Shown piece after piece: positions 51,758 through 62,420 of a DNA stretch of 64,000 nucleotides. Source of the stretch: Oehlia diaphana (lineage: Eukaryota; Glomeromycota; Glomeromycetes; Glomerales; Glomeraceae). Location: NCBI GenBank assembly GCA_003833135.1, contig QZLH01000371.1, positions 29,962 through 93,961 of the forward strand. The letters are read 5' to 3'. The notes beneath the pieces are model-generated. The model was not told the DNA's origin and did not search any database. It saw nothing but the letters and a program-made list of their open reading frames with translations. The stretch's first letter is position 1. Each line of letters opens with the position of its first letter. The translations under genes were made by a program, and so were the position numbers.

Positions 51758-54339
51758 TATAATGCAAGATTTGAATGGATACCATATAATGAGTTTATCA
51801 TTATTGGTGAAGAGTTAGAAAAACTTACTACTTTAGCAATATGGAAGAAAGGTCCATTTTATTATAATCCTAATGATAAAAAATTAGTAAGAGATTCATG
51901 TAAAAGAGTTTATTTAAAATATCTATATAATTCACAAGAATTAATTGATGAATTTTTAAATGAGGTATTAAAATTTTCTATATATTTAAATTTGAATATC
52001 AATATAATATTAACTTTTTTCCATATTTTGATAGATCGAATCATATTTAAAAAATAAAGTAATCTTTGGAATATCTCAAAATCCAGATACGGAAGTTCAT
52101 CTTTTAGCTTTTAATGATAAATATTTTGATCATTATTGTGAAAAATGTGGTAACAAATATGATATTTTTGGTCATAAATTTTGTGAACAATGTGAAATAA
52201 ATCATTTAAAAAATAATTGGAATAGTGGAAATAATAAACTTGACGAACTAATTCAAAAAATGCAATTAAAAATTAATAGTCTTGATGATAAGATATTTGA
52301 ATGGATACCATACAATGAGTTTATCATCATTAAAGAGTTAGAATATTATACTTTAGCAATATGGGAGAAGGGTCCATTATATTATAATACTGATGATAAA
52401 AAATTAGTAAGAAAATCATGTGAAAAAGTTTATTTAAAATTTCTATATAATTCACAAGAAATAACTGATGAATTTTTAAATGAGGTATTAATATTTTCTA
52501 CATATTTAAATTTGAATATCAATATAATATTAATTTTTTTCCATATTTTGATAGGTCGAATCATATTTGAAAAATAAAGTAATCTTTGGAATATCTCAAA
52601 ATCCAGATAAAGAAGTTTTTCTTTTAGTTTTTAGTGATAATTATATTAACAATTATTGTGAAAAATGTGGCAACAAATATGATATTTTTGGTCATAAATT
52701 TTGTGAACAATGTGAAATAAATCATTTAAAAAATAATTGGAATAGTGGAAATAATAAACTTGACGATCTTATTCAAAAAATGCAATTAAAAATTAATAGT
52801 CTTGATGATAAGATATTTGAATGGATACCATACAATGAATTTGTCATCATTGAAGAGTTAGAATATTATAGTTTAGCAATATGGGAGAAAGGTCCATTAT
52901 ATATTAATGATAAAAAATTAGTAAGAAGTTCATGTGAAGAAGTTTATTTAAAATATCTATATAATTCACAAGAAATAACTGATGAATTTTTTAATGAGGT
53001 ATTAAAATTTTCTATATATTTAAATTTGAATATCAATATAATATTAATTTTTTTCCATATTTTGATAGATCGAATCATATTTAAAAAATAGAGTAATCTT
53101 TGGAATATCTCAAAATCCAGACACAAAGGTTTATCTTTTAGTTTTTAATAATAATTATCTTTATCATTATTGTCAAGGATGTGGTAAAAAATACGAAGAT
53201 GGATGGTGTAAGCAATGTCAGATAAATCAATTAAAAAATAATTTCACAGACTGGACTAGTGGAAATAAGAAAATTGACAACTTCATTCAAAAAATACAAT
53301 TAAAAATTAATAGTTCTAATGATAAGATATTTGAATGGATATCATATAATGAGTTTATTATCGTTAAAGAGTTAGAAAATTATACTTTAGCAATGTGGGA
53401 GAAATGTCCATTATATTATAATACTAATGATAAAAAATTGAGTAGAAAATCATCTAGAAAAGTTTATTTAAAATATTTATATAATTCACAAGAAATAACT
53501 GATGAATTTTTTAATGAGGTATTAAAATTTTCTATATATTTAAATTTGAATATCAATATAATATTAATTTTTTTTCATATTTTGATAGGTCGAATCATAT
53601 TTAAAAAATAAAGAAATCTTTGGAATGTCTCATAATCCAGATAAAGAAGTTTATCTTTTAGTTTTTAAAGATGAATTTTTTGACTATTATTGTGAAAAAT
53701 GTGGTAACAAATACGAGGATAGTCATTATAAATGGTGTAAACGATGTGAAATAAATCATTTAAAAAATAATTTTGCAGACTGGACTAGTGGAAATGATAA
53801 AGTTGATAATTCCATCCAAATGATGCAATTAAAAATTAATAGTTGTCGTGGTGGGATATTTGAATGGATAACTTACAATAAGTTTATTGAAATTAAAGAA
53901 ATAGTAAATGATGTCTTTGCTAAAGCAATATGGAAGGATGGACCATTATATTATAGTACATTTGAAAAGATTTATAAAAGGGAATTGAATAAAAAAGTCA
54001 TTTTAAAATATCTATTTAATTCACAAAATGTTAATCACTTATTTTTAAATGAGGTATGAAATTTTTCTAATAAGCCATCTAACTTAATTATTAATAATTA
54101 ATAATAAAATAATTTCATATTTAAAGGTCATATATTCAGTTGAGGAATATCATGGAGTAACTCAAAATCCAAATACAAAAGATTATATGTTAGTTTGTAA
54201 AATTGAATATTACTGTGAAAATTGTGGTAAAAAATACAATAATCAATTCGAAAGAAAAAATAAAAGCTGTATATCATGTCAGACAAATCAAGATTTTAAA
54301 AAAATTAATGATTTAATTCAAGAAATTAAATTAAATTAA
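51758..54339 (+). CDS. tandem array of kinase half-domains and zinc ribbons
   Basis: Exons 51758-51964, 52035-52484, 52555-52998, 53069-53518, 53589-54053 and 54127-54339, all phase 0, form one open frame to TAA 54337-54339. Each exon carries beta4-beta5 (FGISQNPDKEVYLLVF), a zinc ribbon (YCEKCGNKYEDSHYKWCKRC in the best copy), the NFADWTSGN helix with IQKMQLKIN, then FEWIPYNEF, a glycine-loop-less N-lobe start (KELEYYTLAIWEKGPLYYN), VYLKYLYNSQEITDEFFNE with beta3 Lys and helix C Glu, and the next intron. Four introns are exactly 70 nt and nearly identical. The array adds five truncated N-lobes to the one in the 51155 unit. None has a C-lobe, so catalysis is impossible; binding or scaffolding of a kinase is a guess. 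There is no ATG of its own: expression needs the 51155 start and readthrough of TAA 51757. Confidence 0.7.
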
Positions 54340-54371
54340 ATATTGATCATAATTCTTGTATATCTGACATA
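54340..54371 (+). other. linker that would join array and kinase
   Basis: After the (ATTAA)3 run at 54325-54339 the bases encode N-I-D-H-N-S-C-I-S-D-I in the frame of the next kinase. Two ATTAA copies instead of three would join array and kinase in one reading frame. Confidence 0.6.
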
Positions 54372-55479
54372 ATGTTTGATTGGATACCATATGACCAGTT
54401 TAATAATATCGAAGAAATAGGTAAAGGTGGTTTCTCTACAGTATATTCAACAATATGGAAAGATGCCTTATTTTCTTATGAATCTAAGACATGGGAAAGA
54501 AAATCAAATACAAAAGTTGCTTTAAAATGTTTAGGTAATTCGCAAGATAACCTTGATGAGTTTAAATTTCTTTATAATTTACATATCTTTAGCAAAAATA
54601 ATATATTTACACATTTATTATTATTCAATAGGTTAAAGCATATACAAATCAAAAAATAGATAATATTCTTAAAATATATGGAATATCCCAGAATCCAAAT
54701 ACAAAAGAGTATATCATGGTTCTTGAATATGCAGAAGGTGGAAATTTCAATAGTTATTTAAAGCAATATTGTAAAGTTTTTGGTTGGTCTGATGGATTAA
54801 GAATATTAGCTGATATTATTGAAGGTCTTAATAAAATTCATCAAAAACAAATGGTTCACTGTGATTTTCATACTGAGAATATATTATTTACAAGTTGTGG
54901 ACGATCATATAATGGTGATTATATGGCATGTATTTCTGATATGGGATTATGTAAAAAAGTTAATGATATTAATGAAACAATATTTATGGAGTAATGCCTT
55001 ATGTAGCTCCTGAAGTGTTAAAAGGAAATCCTTATACTCCAGCAGCAGATATATACAGCTTTGGTATGATTATGTATGTCATAGCAACTGGAAAACAACC
55101 TTTTTCTAATTGTGCTCATGATGAGGTTCTAGCATTAAATATATGCAATGGAATTAGACCTGAAATAAATGATCAAATTGTACCAAAATGTTATACTGAC
55201 CTAATGAAAAAATGTTGGGATTCAAATCCAGATAATAGACCAAATTCAGTTGAAATAAAGGAATTGATTAGATCATTTAAGAATCCTTTTGATAGCCTAT
55301 TTAATGAGACACGAGGATATGGAAAAGAAATTTTTTTATCAATAAAAAATAATCAATTAACTACTCATGCGCAAGCTATTTATACATCTCGATTACTTAA
55401 CCCTTTTACAAAAAATCTTTAAAAATATAATGATAATATTAATAATGATACAGTAGAAATTACTGATTTTACAAAGTAA
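54372..55479 (+). pseudogene. TKL protein kinase K5, complete but with lesions
   Basis: ATG 54372 starts MFDWIPYDQFNNIEEIGKGG with a full glycine loop (GKGGFSTVY) and beta3 VALKCL. The expected LNE|GT splice site is missing: GATGAG is followed directly by intron-like sequence up to CAATAG at 54631. Exon 2 (from 54632) gives IYGISQNPNTKEYIMVLEYA, catalytic MVHCDFHTENILF (HCD for HRD) and ISDMGLCKKV (DMG for DFG). A frameshift before 54994 follows; then VMPYVAPEVLKGNPYTPAAD, IYSFGMIMYVIATGKQPFSN and KKCWDSNPDNRPNSVEIKEL. TAA at 55420 cuts off a tail (KYNDNINNDTVEITDFTK) that stays in frame to 55479. I read a recently inactivated kinase, or one affected by sequencing errors. Confidence 0.75.
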
Positions 55480-55946
55480 GTTGCATTTTTTAATTCTCCT
55501 GTTTTTTATATTTTACTCATCTTTTATTCTCATTTTGCTTTATAGCTTATAAGTTATACCATTCGTTGTAAAAAAAGAATGTGGTTTAAAATTTAAGTAA
55601 AAGAATGTATTAAACTTCAAATAAATAACATAAATATGAATAGCAGTAATTGTTTTGGACTAAATTTGTGGCATATCCTTTCAGTTAATATTTACTTTTA
55701 GAAAAACTTATTATACTTTTTATTCATAAAATTATTTATCATTAGATAGTAGTTTCATATTTACTATTTTTTGTTTAACACTGATTATAGAGTAATATGT
55801 AAAACTTTTTTATATAATAAAGATCAGTTTGTAATTAAACAAAATTTTATAAATGGTTAATAAACAAATACTATAAAATCAAATAAATAAATTTAATTTT
55901 CATTATTATATACTGTATTTCCTAAATATATTAGTATAAATGTAAG
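55480..55946. other. 3' flank of the kinase array
   Basis: AT-rich, no gene seen. T-rich sequence just after 55479 could hold 3' processing signals. Confidence 0.5.
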
Positions 55947-56841
55947 TACAGTCGCCTCGGAAAGTATTGCACGATCACTTACAGATGGAGGTCATAATTA
56001 TTCGGCCACTATGATTATCCTAGCATCCAGTGATCCGAATTTGATAAATAAAGGCTCATTGGATTTATCACATCAAGACGAGTCATATGTTAGTTGTGTC
56101 ATATCTTTAGGATCAATAAATGCTGAGATATACCTTAAAACATTCTTTACTTGAAAAATTTTTCAGAATTATGGATTTCACAAAATCAGGAATATCTCGC
56201 TATTCAATGGTCCGATTTTGATGATCAAAGGCTTGTTAGATTTGTCTCATCAAAAGGCGTTGAATGATAGCTGGATTATGTGTATAACATCAGTATATCA
56301 TGGGTTAATATTCAAAACGTCCAAAATATGTTTTAATGCACACATTAATATATATTGATTCTAGAGTCATGTGCCAAGCACCATTCAACTCTTCTTGACG
56401 AGACGAATCCAATGAGCCTTTGATCATCAAATTTGGATCACTGGGTGTCAAGATAATCACAAGTGGCAAAATAATTATAACCTTCATATTAAGCCAAAAA
56501 TCAGCTAAAATTAGATAAAATTGCAACTACTGATTTACCAACAAATTTATTTAGTTTAAACCAAGTAAAGAACAATTGGAAATGATCCAATATATTGCCC
56601 AGAAGCGTGACCCCCTCCCAAGAGCTGTAGGCGAACTTAAATCTGTACTGAAGGAAAAATAAAAATTTAAATAGTTCTGTTTTTGAAAAGGATGCCACCT
56701 TGGAATTGTGAAAATTTGATGCAGTATGGGAAGCAAACTAGATATAAAATTTTTATTAATACATATACTGGTGGAAAAATACGAATATTTTTATTTTTGT
56801 CTTTATTTTCAAATCGTGCAATACTTTCCGAGGTGACTGTA
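55947..56841. mobile_element. Tc1/mariner-type non-autonomous element, 895 bp
   Basis: TACAGTCGCCTCGGAAAGTA and the complement of TACTTTCCGAGGTGACTGTA form 29 bp terminal inverted repeats with one mismatch, continuing TTGCACGAT, bounded by TA. Inside, a roughly 130 bp module occurs three times: plus at about 55990-56110, plus at about 56185-56320, minus at about 56320-56495. The shared core is GATCAAAGGCT(C/T)(A/G)TT(G/A)GAT(T/C)(T/C)(G/A)TC. Several short frames on both strands fall inside and share no motif with a transposase. It must be mobilised from elsewhere. Confidence 0.85.
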
Positions 56842-58020
56842 CGTATTTTGTGTATCAGGGTATGTGACATTTGATATTATCTGCATAATTTTTGATTTAC
56901 GCAAGAATTTCGCTGTAAATTTTTGTAAAATAATTAAGAAAAAAAAAAGGAAAGTATACAGCATTACAGCATGGTGCCTTTAATGTCAACATAGTTACTG
57001 ATTCTATAAATAATTGTCATCGCATCGCGAAGGAATTTCAATGTGCACTAATTATATTATAGTTCTGATTGTTCTGATTAAAGTGAAAATTATTATTATT
57101 ATTATTAATTCAACATATACAATTTTTATAGAGGACGACAACGACCAGGACGTGTAGACAACTAAAAAAAATTTTTTTTATATTACGTCAGTTCATCATC
57201 ACGGGTATCTTCAAAGGTATTTTACGGTATTATTACGAGTTATCTGTTTTTAAATCCGAAAATTTTATTTAATTCCCATTTAATAAAATATTTATTTCAC
57301 TTGGAACACGTCCATCACATGATTTTAAAATTCATTCTCTGAATCCATGTATAATTAGAATGATATTTCAAAAATTACATTATAACTTTATTATTATAGA
57401 AATTTTTTATGTTAAAACTTATAAAACTATAAAATTGTCAACCAGAATGTTGAGTTAATACGTAACCATTAACCATAAATGATTTATGATTAAATGATAT
57501 CTTATTTATTTAAAATAACGAAAATTTTAGTAAAGTTTAATTAACTAAAATAAATTAATTAAATTTTAATTTTAAACGATAAAGAATATTATAATATTAC
57601 TATTAAAGTTGGTGATGACCCTTATGTAAAAATATTTCGTGCTCATATGGTCATTTTATATTGATGTTCTTATTTATAAAGAATTTTGTCGATACATGAA
57701 ATAATATTCACACCTTATAATAAAATTTTCCCTTTCCTCATAATCTTCAGCATCAGTATCTCCTATACCCTTAAGATTGGATCTTTAGATTAATAATTAG
57801 TCTATTCATGAATTTTCTTATATGGACGATGCAAAAAAAAATCTAATCAAAGGTATATACAACTACTTCAACCACTTTGAAATCATTAACCGTCCAAGAA
57901 TAAGGATAAGAAATGATAATTTGAGACCTCGCTTTAATACATCATCCTTTTTGTTATGAAATCAAAGATCCTCAAGTAACGAACCCTCGGTGACCACACG
58001 CCAAAACCAAACTACCAAGT
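56842..58020. other. AT-rich intergenic DNA
   Basis: No gene is recognised. An (ATT)n run lies at about 57090. Nothing else is supported. Confidence 0.5.
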
Positions 58021-58192
58021 AATTTAAATACTTTCTTTGGAAAATTTAACTATATACAACTGAAAACTTTTGATGGTCAGGTTCATAGTGTTGTTCCAGC
58101 AATTCAGTATTGATTTCGATAAAATATTCCTGAAGAAGCTCGACCAGATCTTGTCCGCTCGATAATAAGAAAGCCACTATAAAATATACCTA
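58021..58192 (+). pseudogene. short coding relic of unknown family
   Basis: The plus strand reads FFGKFNYIQLKTFDGQVHSV, VPAIQY, stop, FR, stop, then NIPEEARPDLVRSIIRKPL before TAA. The amino-acid use is unlike chance AT-rich frames. No family is recognised, and two stops and the short length mark it as a remnant. Confidence 0.3.
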
Positions 58193-58868
58193 AATTACAA
58201 TTTTTTATTAAAATTATGAATAATTATTATTTGAAAATTTGAACGTTATAAATTACTTACTCGAGATGACTTGAAAACATTTATTTGATAATAATATGAA
58301 CCAAAGTATTCTTATCACACTTTTTATTGGAAACCAAAACTCGACATAAAAAAGAATAGTAATATAAAATAATCATATGTGCTCGAAAAATTTTTACGTT
58401 CGGATTCTCACCAACTTCAATAGTAATATAATAATTTTCATTATTTTCCAAAATTTTCAATGTACTTTAATTTTTGAAAAAAAAAATTTTTTTCGTAAAT
58501 AGTCGGTAGTTTCTTGTAATGAAATTATGTAAAATCCAGGGGGGAAAAAATGTAAACGAGAGTGATGACAGAAAATACTTTTAATAAATTAACATAATAT
58601 GGATTGCATTTTTTCAAAGTTATCGTTAATCAATTAAAAAAAAAAAAAGAAAAAAAAGAAAAAAAAAAAAGATACTGTATAAATAGGTGAACATGATCAT
58701 CATTGATCAACGTTACATCGAATGTTTTATAACATATGATCTACTACCGCAGTAAGGATACTGTAAACAAATTTTTTGTCAGGGAAGGGAATAAATTAAT
58801 GAGATCAATTAAAATGTTACACGACGCGCCGACGCGATGACAATTATTGATAAATATAGATAGATTGA
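58193..58868. other. AT-rich intergenic DNA
   Basis: No gene. A long A/G homopolymer-like run lies at 58635-58671. Confidence 0.5.
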
Positions 58869-58886
58869 TTATTTCATCATACTGGC

Positions 58887-58888
58887 AG

Positions 58889-58923
<35 letters not shown>

Positions 58924-59065
58924 GCAGCAGCAGCAGCAACAACACCAGCAATCGCAGCAGCAGCAGCAGCAGCAACAGCAACAGCAGCAGCAATAGCAGC
59001 AATCGCAGAAACAGCAACACCAGAATCGCCAGCAACGTCAACAGCGCCAGCAGCACTGACAGCGC
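58887..59065 (+). repeat. CAG/CAA trinucleotide tract (polyglutamine frame)
   Basis: About 180 bases consist of CAG and CAA codons with a few CAC, TCG, CGC and AAT interruptions. The glutamine frame runs about 35 codons, meets TAG (near 58994), then continues Gln-rich to TGA near 59058. No ATG starts the frame. It may be a low-complexity exon of a gene including the zinc-knuckle exon 100 bp downstream. The opposite-strand alanine frame (58869-59081) is its shadow. Confidence 0.65.
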
Positions 59066-59162
59066 AAATGTTTTGAATCAATGGGTAATAGAATTTATTA
59101 ATTAATGTAAAAGTAAATTTTATAAATTATTTAATAATAAAATTTTTAAAATAATAAAAATA

Positions 59163-59309
59163 GGAGCTGTTTGCTATTATTGTAATGATAATCATTACAT
59201 CTTCGCTTGTACTAAAATACCAAAAGAATACAAAGGCCATTGTGTTAATTGCTGGGTGGATGATCATATGGTTATGAGTTGTAATAATGTTAAAATAAAA
59301 GAGCCTTGA
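59163..59309 (+). CDS. double zinc-knuckle exon
   Basis: After an AAAATAG acceptor-like site the frame reads GAVCYYCNDNHYIFACTKIP and KEYKGHCVNCWVDDHMVMSC, ending VKIKEP and TGA. CVNCWVDDHMVMSC is a canonical CX2CX4HX4C knuckle; CYYCNDNHYIFAC is a variant CX2CX3HX4C. Such modules bind single-stranded nucleic acid and occur in retroviral-type Gag proteins and in cellular RNA-binding proteins. Only about 48 codons are present, with no start. I infer a last exon; the Gln-rich tract upstream may be part of the same gene, but the donor side is not resolved. A Gag remnant is the alternative, though no protease or polymerase follows. Confidence 0.5.
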   Translation, partial: GAVCYYCNDNHYIFACTKIPKEYKGHCVNCWVDDHMVMSCNNVKIKEP

Positions 59310-62140
59310 CTCTAAAAATTTTTTATATTTTGGTGGTAAAATTTTTTTAGTACTAATGGCTTGGAATTAAACTAATTTACAAAATTTTTTCAAATTTTAG
59401 TATCTGATATCGGTATAATTTTTTTCATAATTTTGTAAGTAAAATTTTAAAATTTTTATAATTTTTAGGTAAAATATTAAAATAGTAACTAATATTTTAA
59501 ATTTAATAGCTAATTTTTTTTATAATTTAATTTAATCAGTATCTGAAAATCTGAAACTTTTGTTTAATTTGAAAATCTGGATTGGTTAGTTTTTTAGAAA
59601 ATTTTTTTTAGTATAATTTTGTAAGTAATAATTTAAAATTATTAGTTATTATTTTTTTAATTTAAAAACTAATTTTTTAATTTTTTAACTTTTTTTTAAT
59701 CTTTTAATTTTTAAGTTAGATTAAAAATTATTTTTTAAATCATGTTATGTTCTCAAACTATTTTTCCGATTGGGATCAGATTAATCTTTTAAAAAATGTT
59801 CAATTACTATCTTTATTTTACTAATTTTTTTGTCTGATTAGATCGAATTAATTTTTGATTACTATTTTTTTGTCCAAGTTGGATTAATTTTTTTAAAAAA
59901 TGTTTGATTGGGGTCAAACCAACAATAATAAAAAAAAATTTTTATAAAAATTTTATATTTATTTTCATGTGTGATCATGAAGAATTTGTTCATTTAAGCA
60001 TCTTAAAATATAGTTAATTTTACATGACAACCTATAAATATAATTATAAGAAAGAAAAAATAAAATAAAGTAAAAAAATTGTTAATTTATACACATTTAG
60101 TTAAATGAGTGCTATTAAAATATGTAATTAAATATCATAAGAAATACATAGGAACTCTTAGCATAGGGGTGTAAGTGAAATAATGCAAAAGCATTCATGA
60201 AGTTAGTGGAAAACCCTTTTTCTTTGCCACAATACTATAGGTTTAAGCATTACACACAGATAAAATAATAAATACCTACCAATATATGCTATTTGAACAT
60301 TTAATGATTTAAATAATCGTAAAAATTTTATTATTTTACAATTAGGTCAAAGCGAAAAATAACTTTATTTAATGAATACGTGAAAATAAAAAATAAAAAA
60401 AGTTACATCATGAAAATTATTTAAGTAAATTTAACATAAGAAAAATCACTTAATAAAAAAAAATTTATTGTGAAACTTACATGGATCAATTCCTTACCAG
60501 TTTTATGATTCCCTAACATGATTCCCTAATTCAAAAATACTAGTATTATATGTAAACACGTTTTCTATTATATTCACCAATAAATAAATAATGTATATTC
60601 TAGATTTAAAAATTCATTATTATTCCAATTTAAAATAAAAGATTCAGAAAATTAAACTTCATCATTGGTATAAACTTCGTATAAACTTATCATACATAAC
60701 TTGGTGCTGTTTTAATATCGCTGAATGATACATGATACTTATACCTTACCTATATCTTAGTAATATCTCATTATTTTCATTTCCTTTAGCTGTTATTTAT
60801 TCTATAAAGTTTACCAGTTTATAAAGTAACACACCTTTTGGATTGCTGTCACCTCTCATTTATGTACTATTTACTAACTAATAGAAACAAGTTTTACAGT
60901 TTTACATCAAGTATCATCATTATTCATGTTTAGATCTAAAACGATTAGAGATTCTTAGTATTAACGCATTTAATTATTGGTTTTAATGAATATTAACACA
61001 TTTTATTACTATTCTTACCGATCATTATATATAAAATGTAATGTAAATTTTTCCATTTTTACTTTTTCATGAATTGTGAATTAATAAATTATATAATAAT
61101 ATTAATAAATAAAAAGTACTAAAAATAATATATCTTTCTGTGATTTAACTTACAAGTAAATTCACACTTTTATTAAAATAAGTCAATTAATTTTACAATA
61201 TTAACTTTAAATGTTTATTACTAGAAGATTTGAGTTTTACAATAAGTTTACTTGTATTGATTTGTGGTTCCATTAATTTGCTAACAGTAGCATTAGTCAG
61301 CTGTTCATTCCTTATTTATGTTTGGTAATGTCGTAAATGACTAATTTATGAAATTGTTCTCTTTTAATAAAGTTTCCATTTAGGTATCAGAGATATGAAA
61401 TTTGTAATTTTGTAAAGTCTATACATTAATTTTATTTATTTAGATTCACAAAATGAAAATTTATATTTTAATTTTTCATTTTTATTATTTATTATTTATT
61501 ATTTTATTAATAAAATTGTAAAAAAAAATTATTTAGTAATTATTCTGCCTTACAGTATTTTTTTTTAAATGATAAAATTCATGATTTTCTAACAAATTAA
61601 AAAATATATATATTGAGACAAAATTAATTTATGTGATTGATTGTAATTAGTAATAAAAATAATTATCAAAAATAACTTAACTATTTTAATTACTACCTCA
61701 ATGTCAAATTAGCGTATACCTCAATATTGTATACCTCAATATCATATTAACGTATTGGCTTGGAACATGGTCCATTCCTAAGTTCAGGTTCTGATTTTTT
61801 CATTGTATACATTATTACATATTTGATTGTGAGTTCTATAAACCAGTCGATTCTAAGTGCCGTGAGTTCTTTAGACCGGTCTGGGTTTTAATATTCTGGC
61901 TTTTTTTTAATTGATACAGTAAAAAGTTTTTTAAATAACGAGTATTTTTCTATTTATTATTTTATTTATTCTTATACAAAAAAATACATTTTTTACAATA
62001 AAACTTGCTTAGTAATACAGTATATAATAAATCAATAAAATCAATAAAATTAATAAGTTTAATATTGCATAAAAAATTTTTTTATTTAATCAAATTTTTT
62101 TATTTAATTAATTATATTAATATATTTATTATAAAAGATT
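59310..62140. other. long AT-rich region without genes
   Basis: No convincing frame. At 59760-59920 there are degenerate repeats of a GATTGGGATCAGATTAAT-type unit followed by TTTTAAAAAATGTT. The rest is simple AT-rich sequence. Confidence 0.55.
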
Positions 62141-62420
62141 ATTAAGAAGGTAAAAAAATTAAATAAATTTAGAATGTGATGAAGGTGAATAAGGAGATAA
62201 CACGGTGATGGTGGTTGCAGATAGTATGTGTATATGGTGGCGGCAGTTATTGCGTAATTGTAGTAAAGTAAGGTGATCGAAAAAGTAATTATAGAGACGG
62301 AAAAGGTGATCGTGATGCAGCGATTATTGTGAAGTTTGCAGATATTAGTAAACACGGTTTTCAGTTTTACTATAATATAAAAACTTGATACATGATTATA
62401 ATATGATTGAATCACGGTTA
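62141..62420. other. region of slightly raised GC, unassigned
   Basis: GTGATGGTGGTTGCAGATAG and GGTGGCGGCAGTTATTGCG stand out from the surroundings. The minus-strand frame 62104-62415 is Thr/Ile/Tyr-rich and not convincing. Possibly an old coding relic. Confidence 0.3.

Noticed and set aside
52260..53611. Separate genes at 52260-52577, 52567-53091 and 53393-53611
   Set aside because: These frames read through the 70 nt introns; splice signals and exon phase show they are parts of one array. They are kept only as the intron-retention idea.
56305..56874. Cluster of 61-73 codon frames on both strands
   Set aside because: All lie inside the TIR-bounded element 55947-56841 or straddle its right end and share no transposase motif.
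58869..59081. Alanine/valine-rich minus-strand frame of 70 codons
   Set aside because: Reverse shadow of the CAG/CAA tract; the glutamine frame with a zinc-knuckle exon downstream is on the plus strand.
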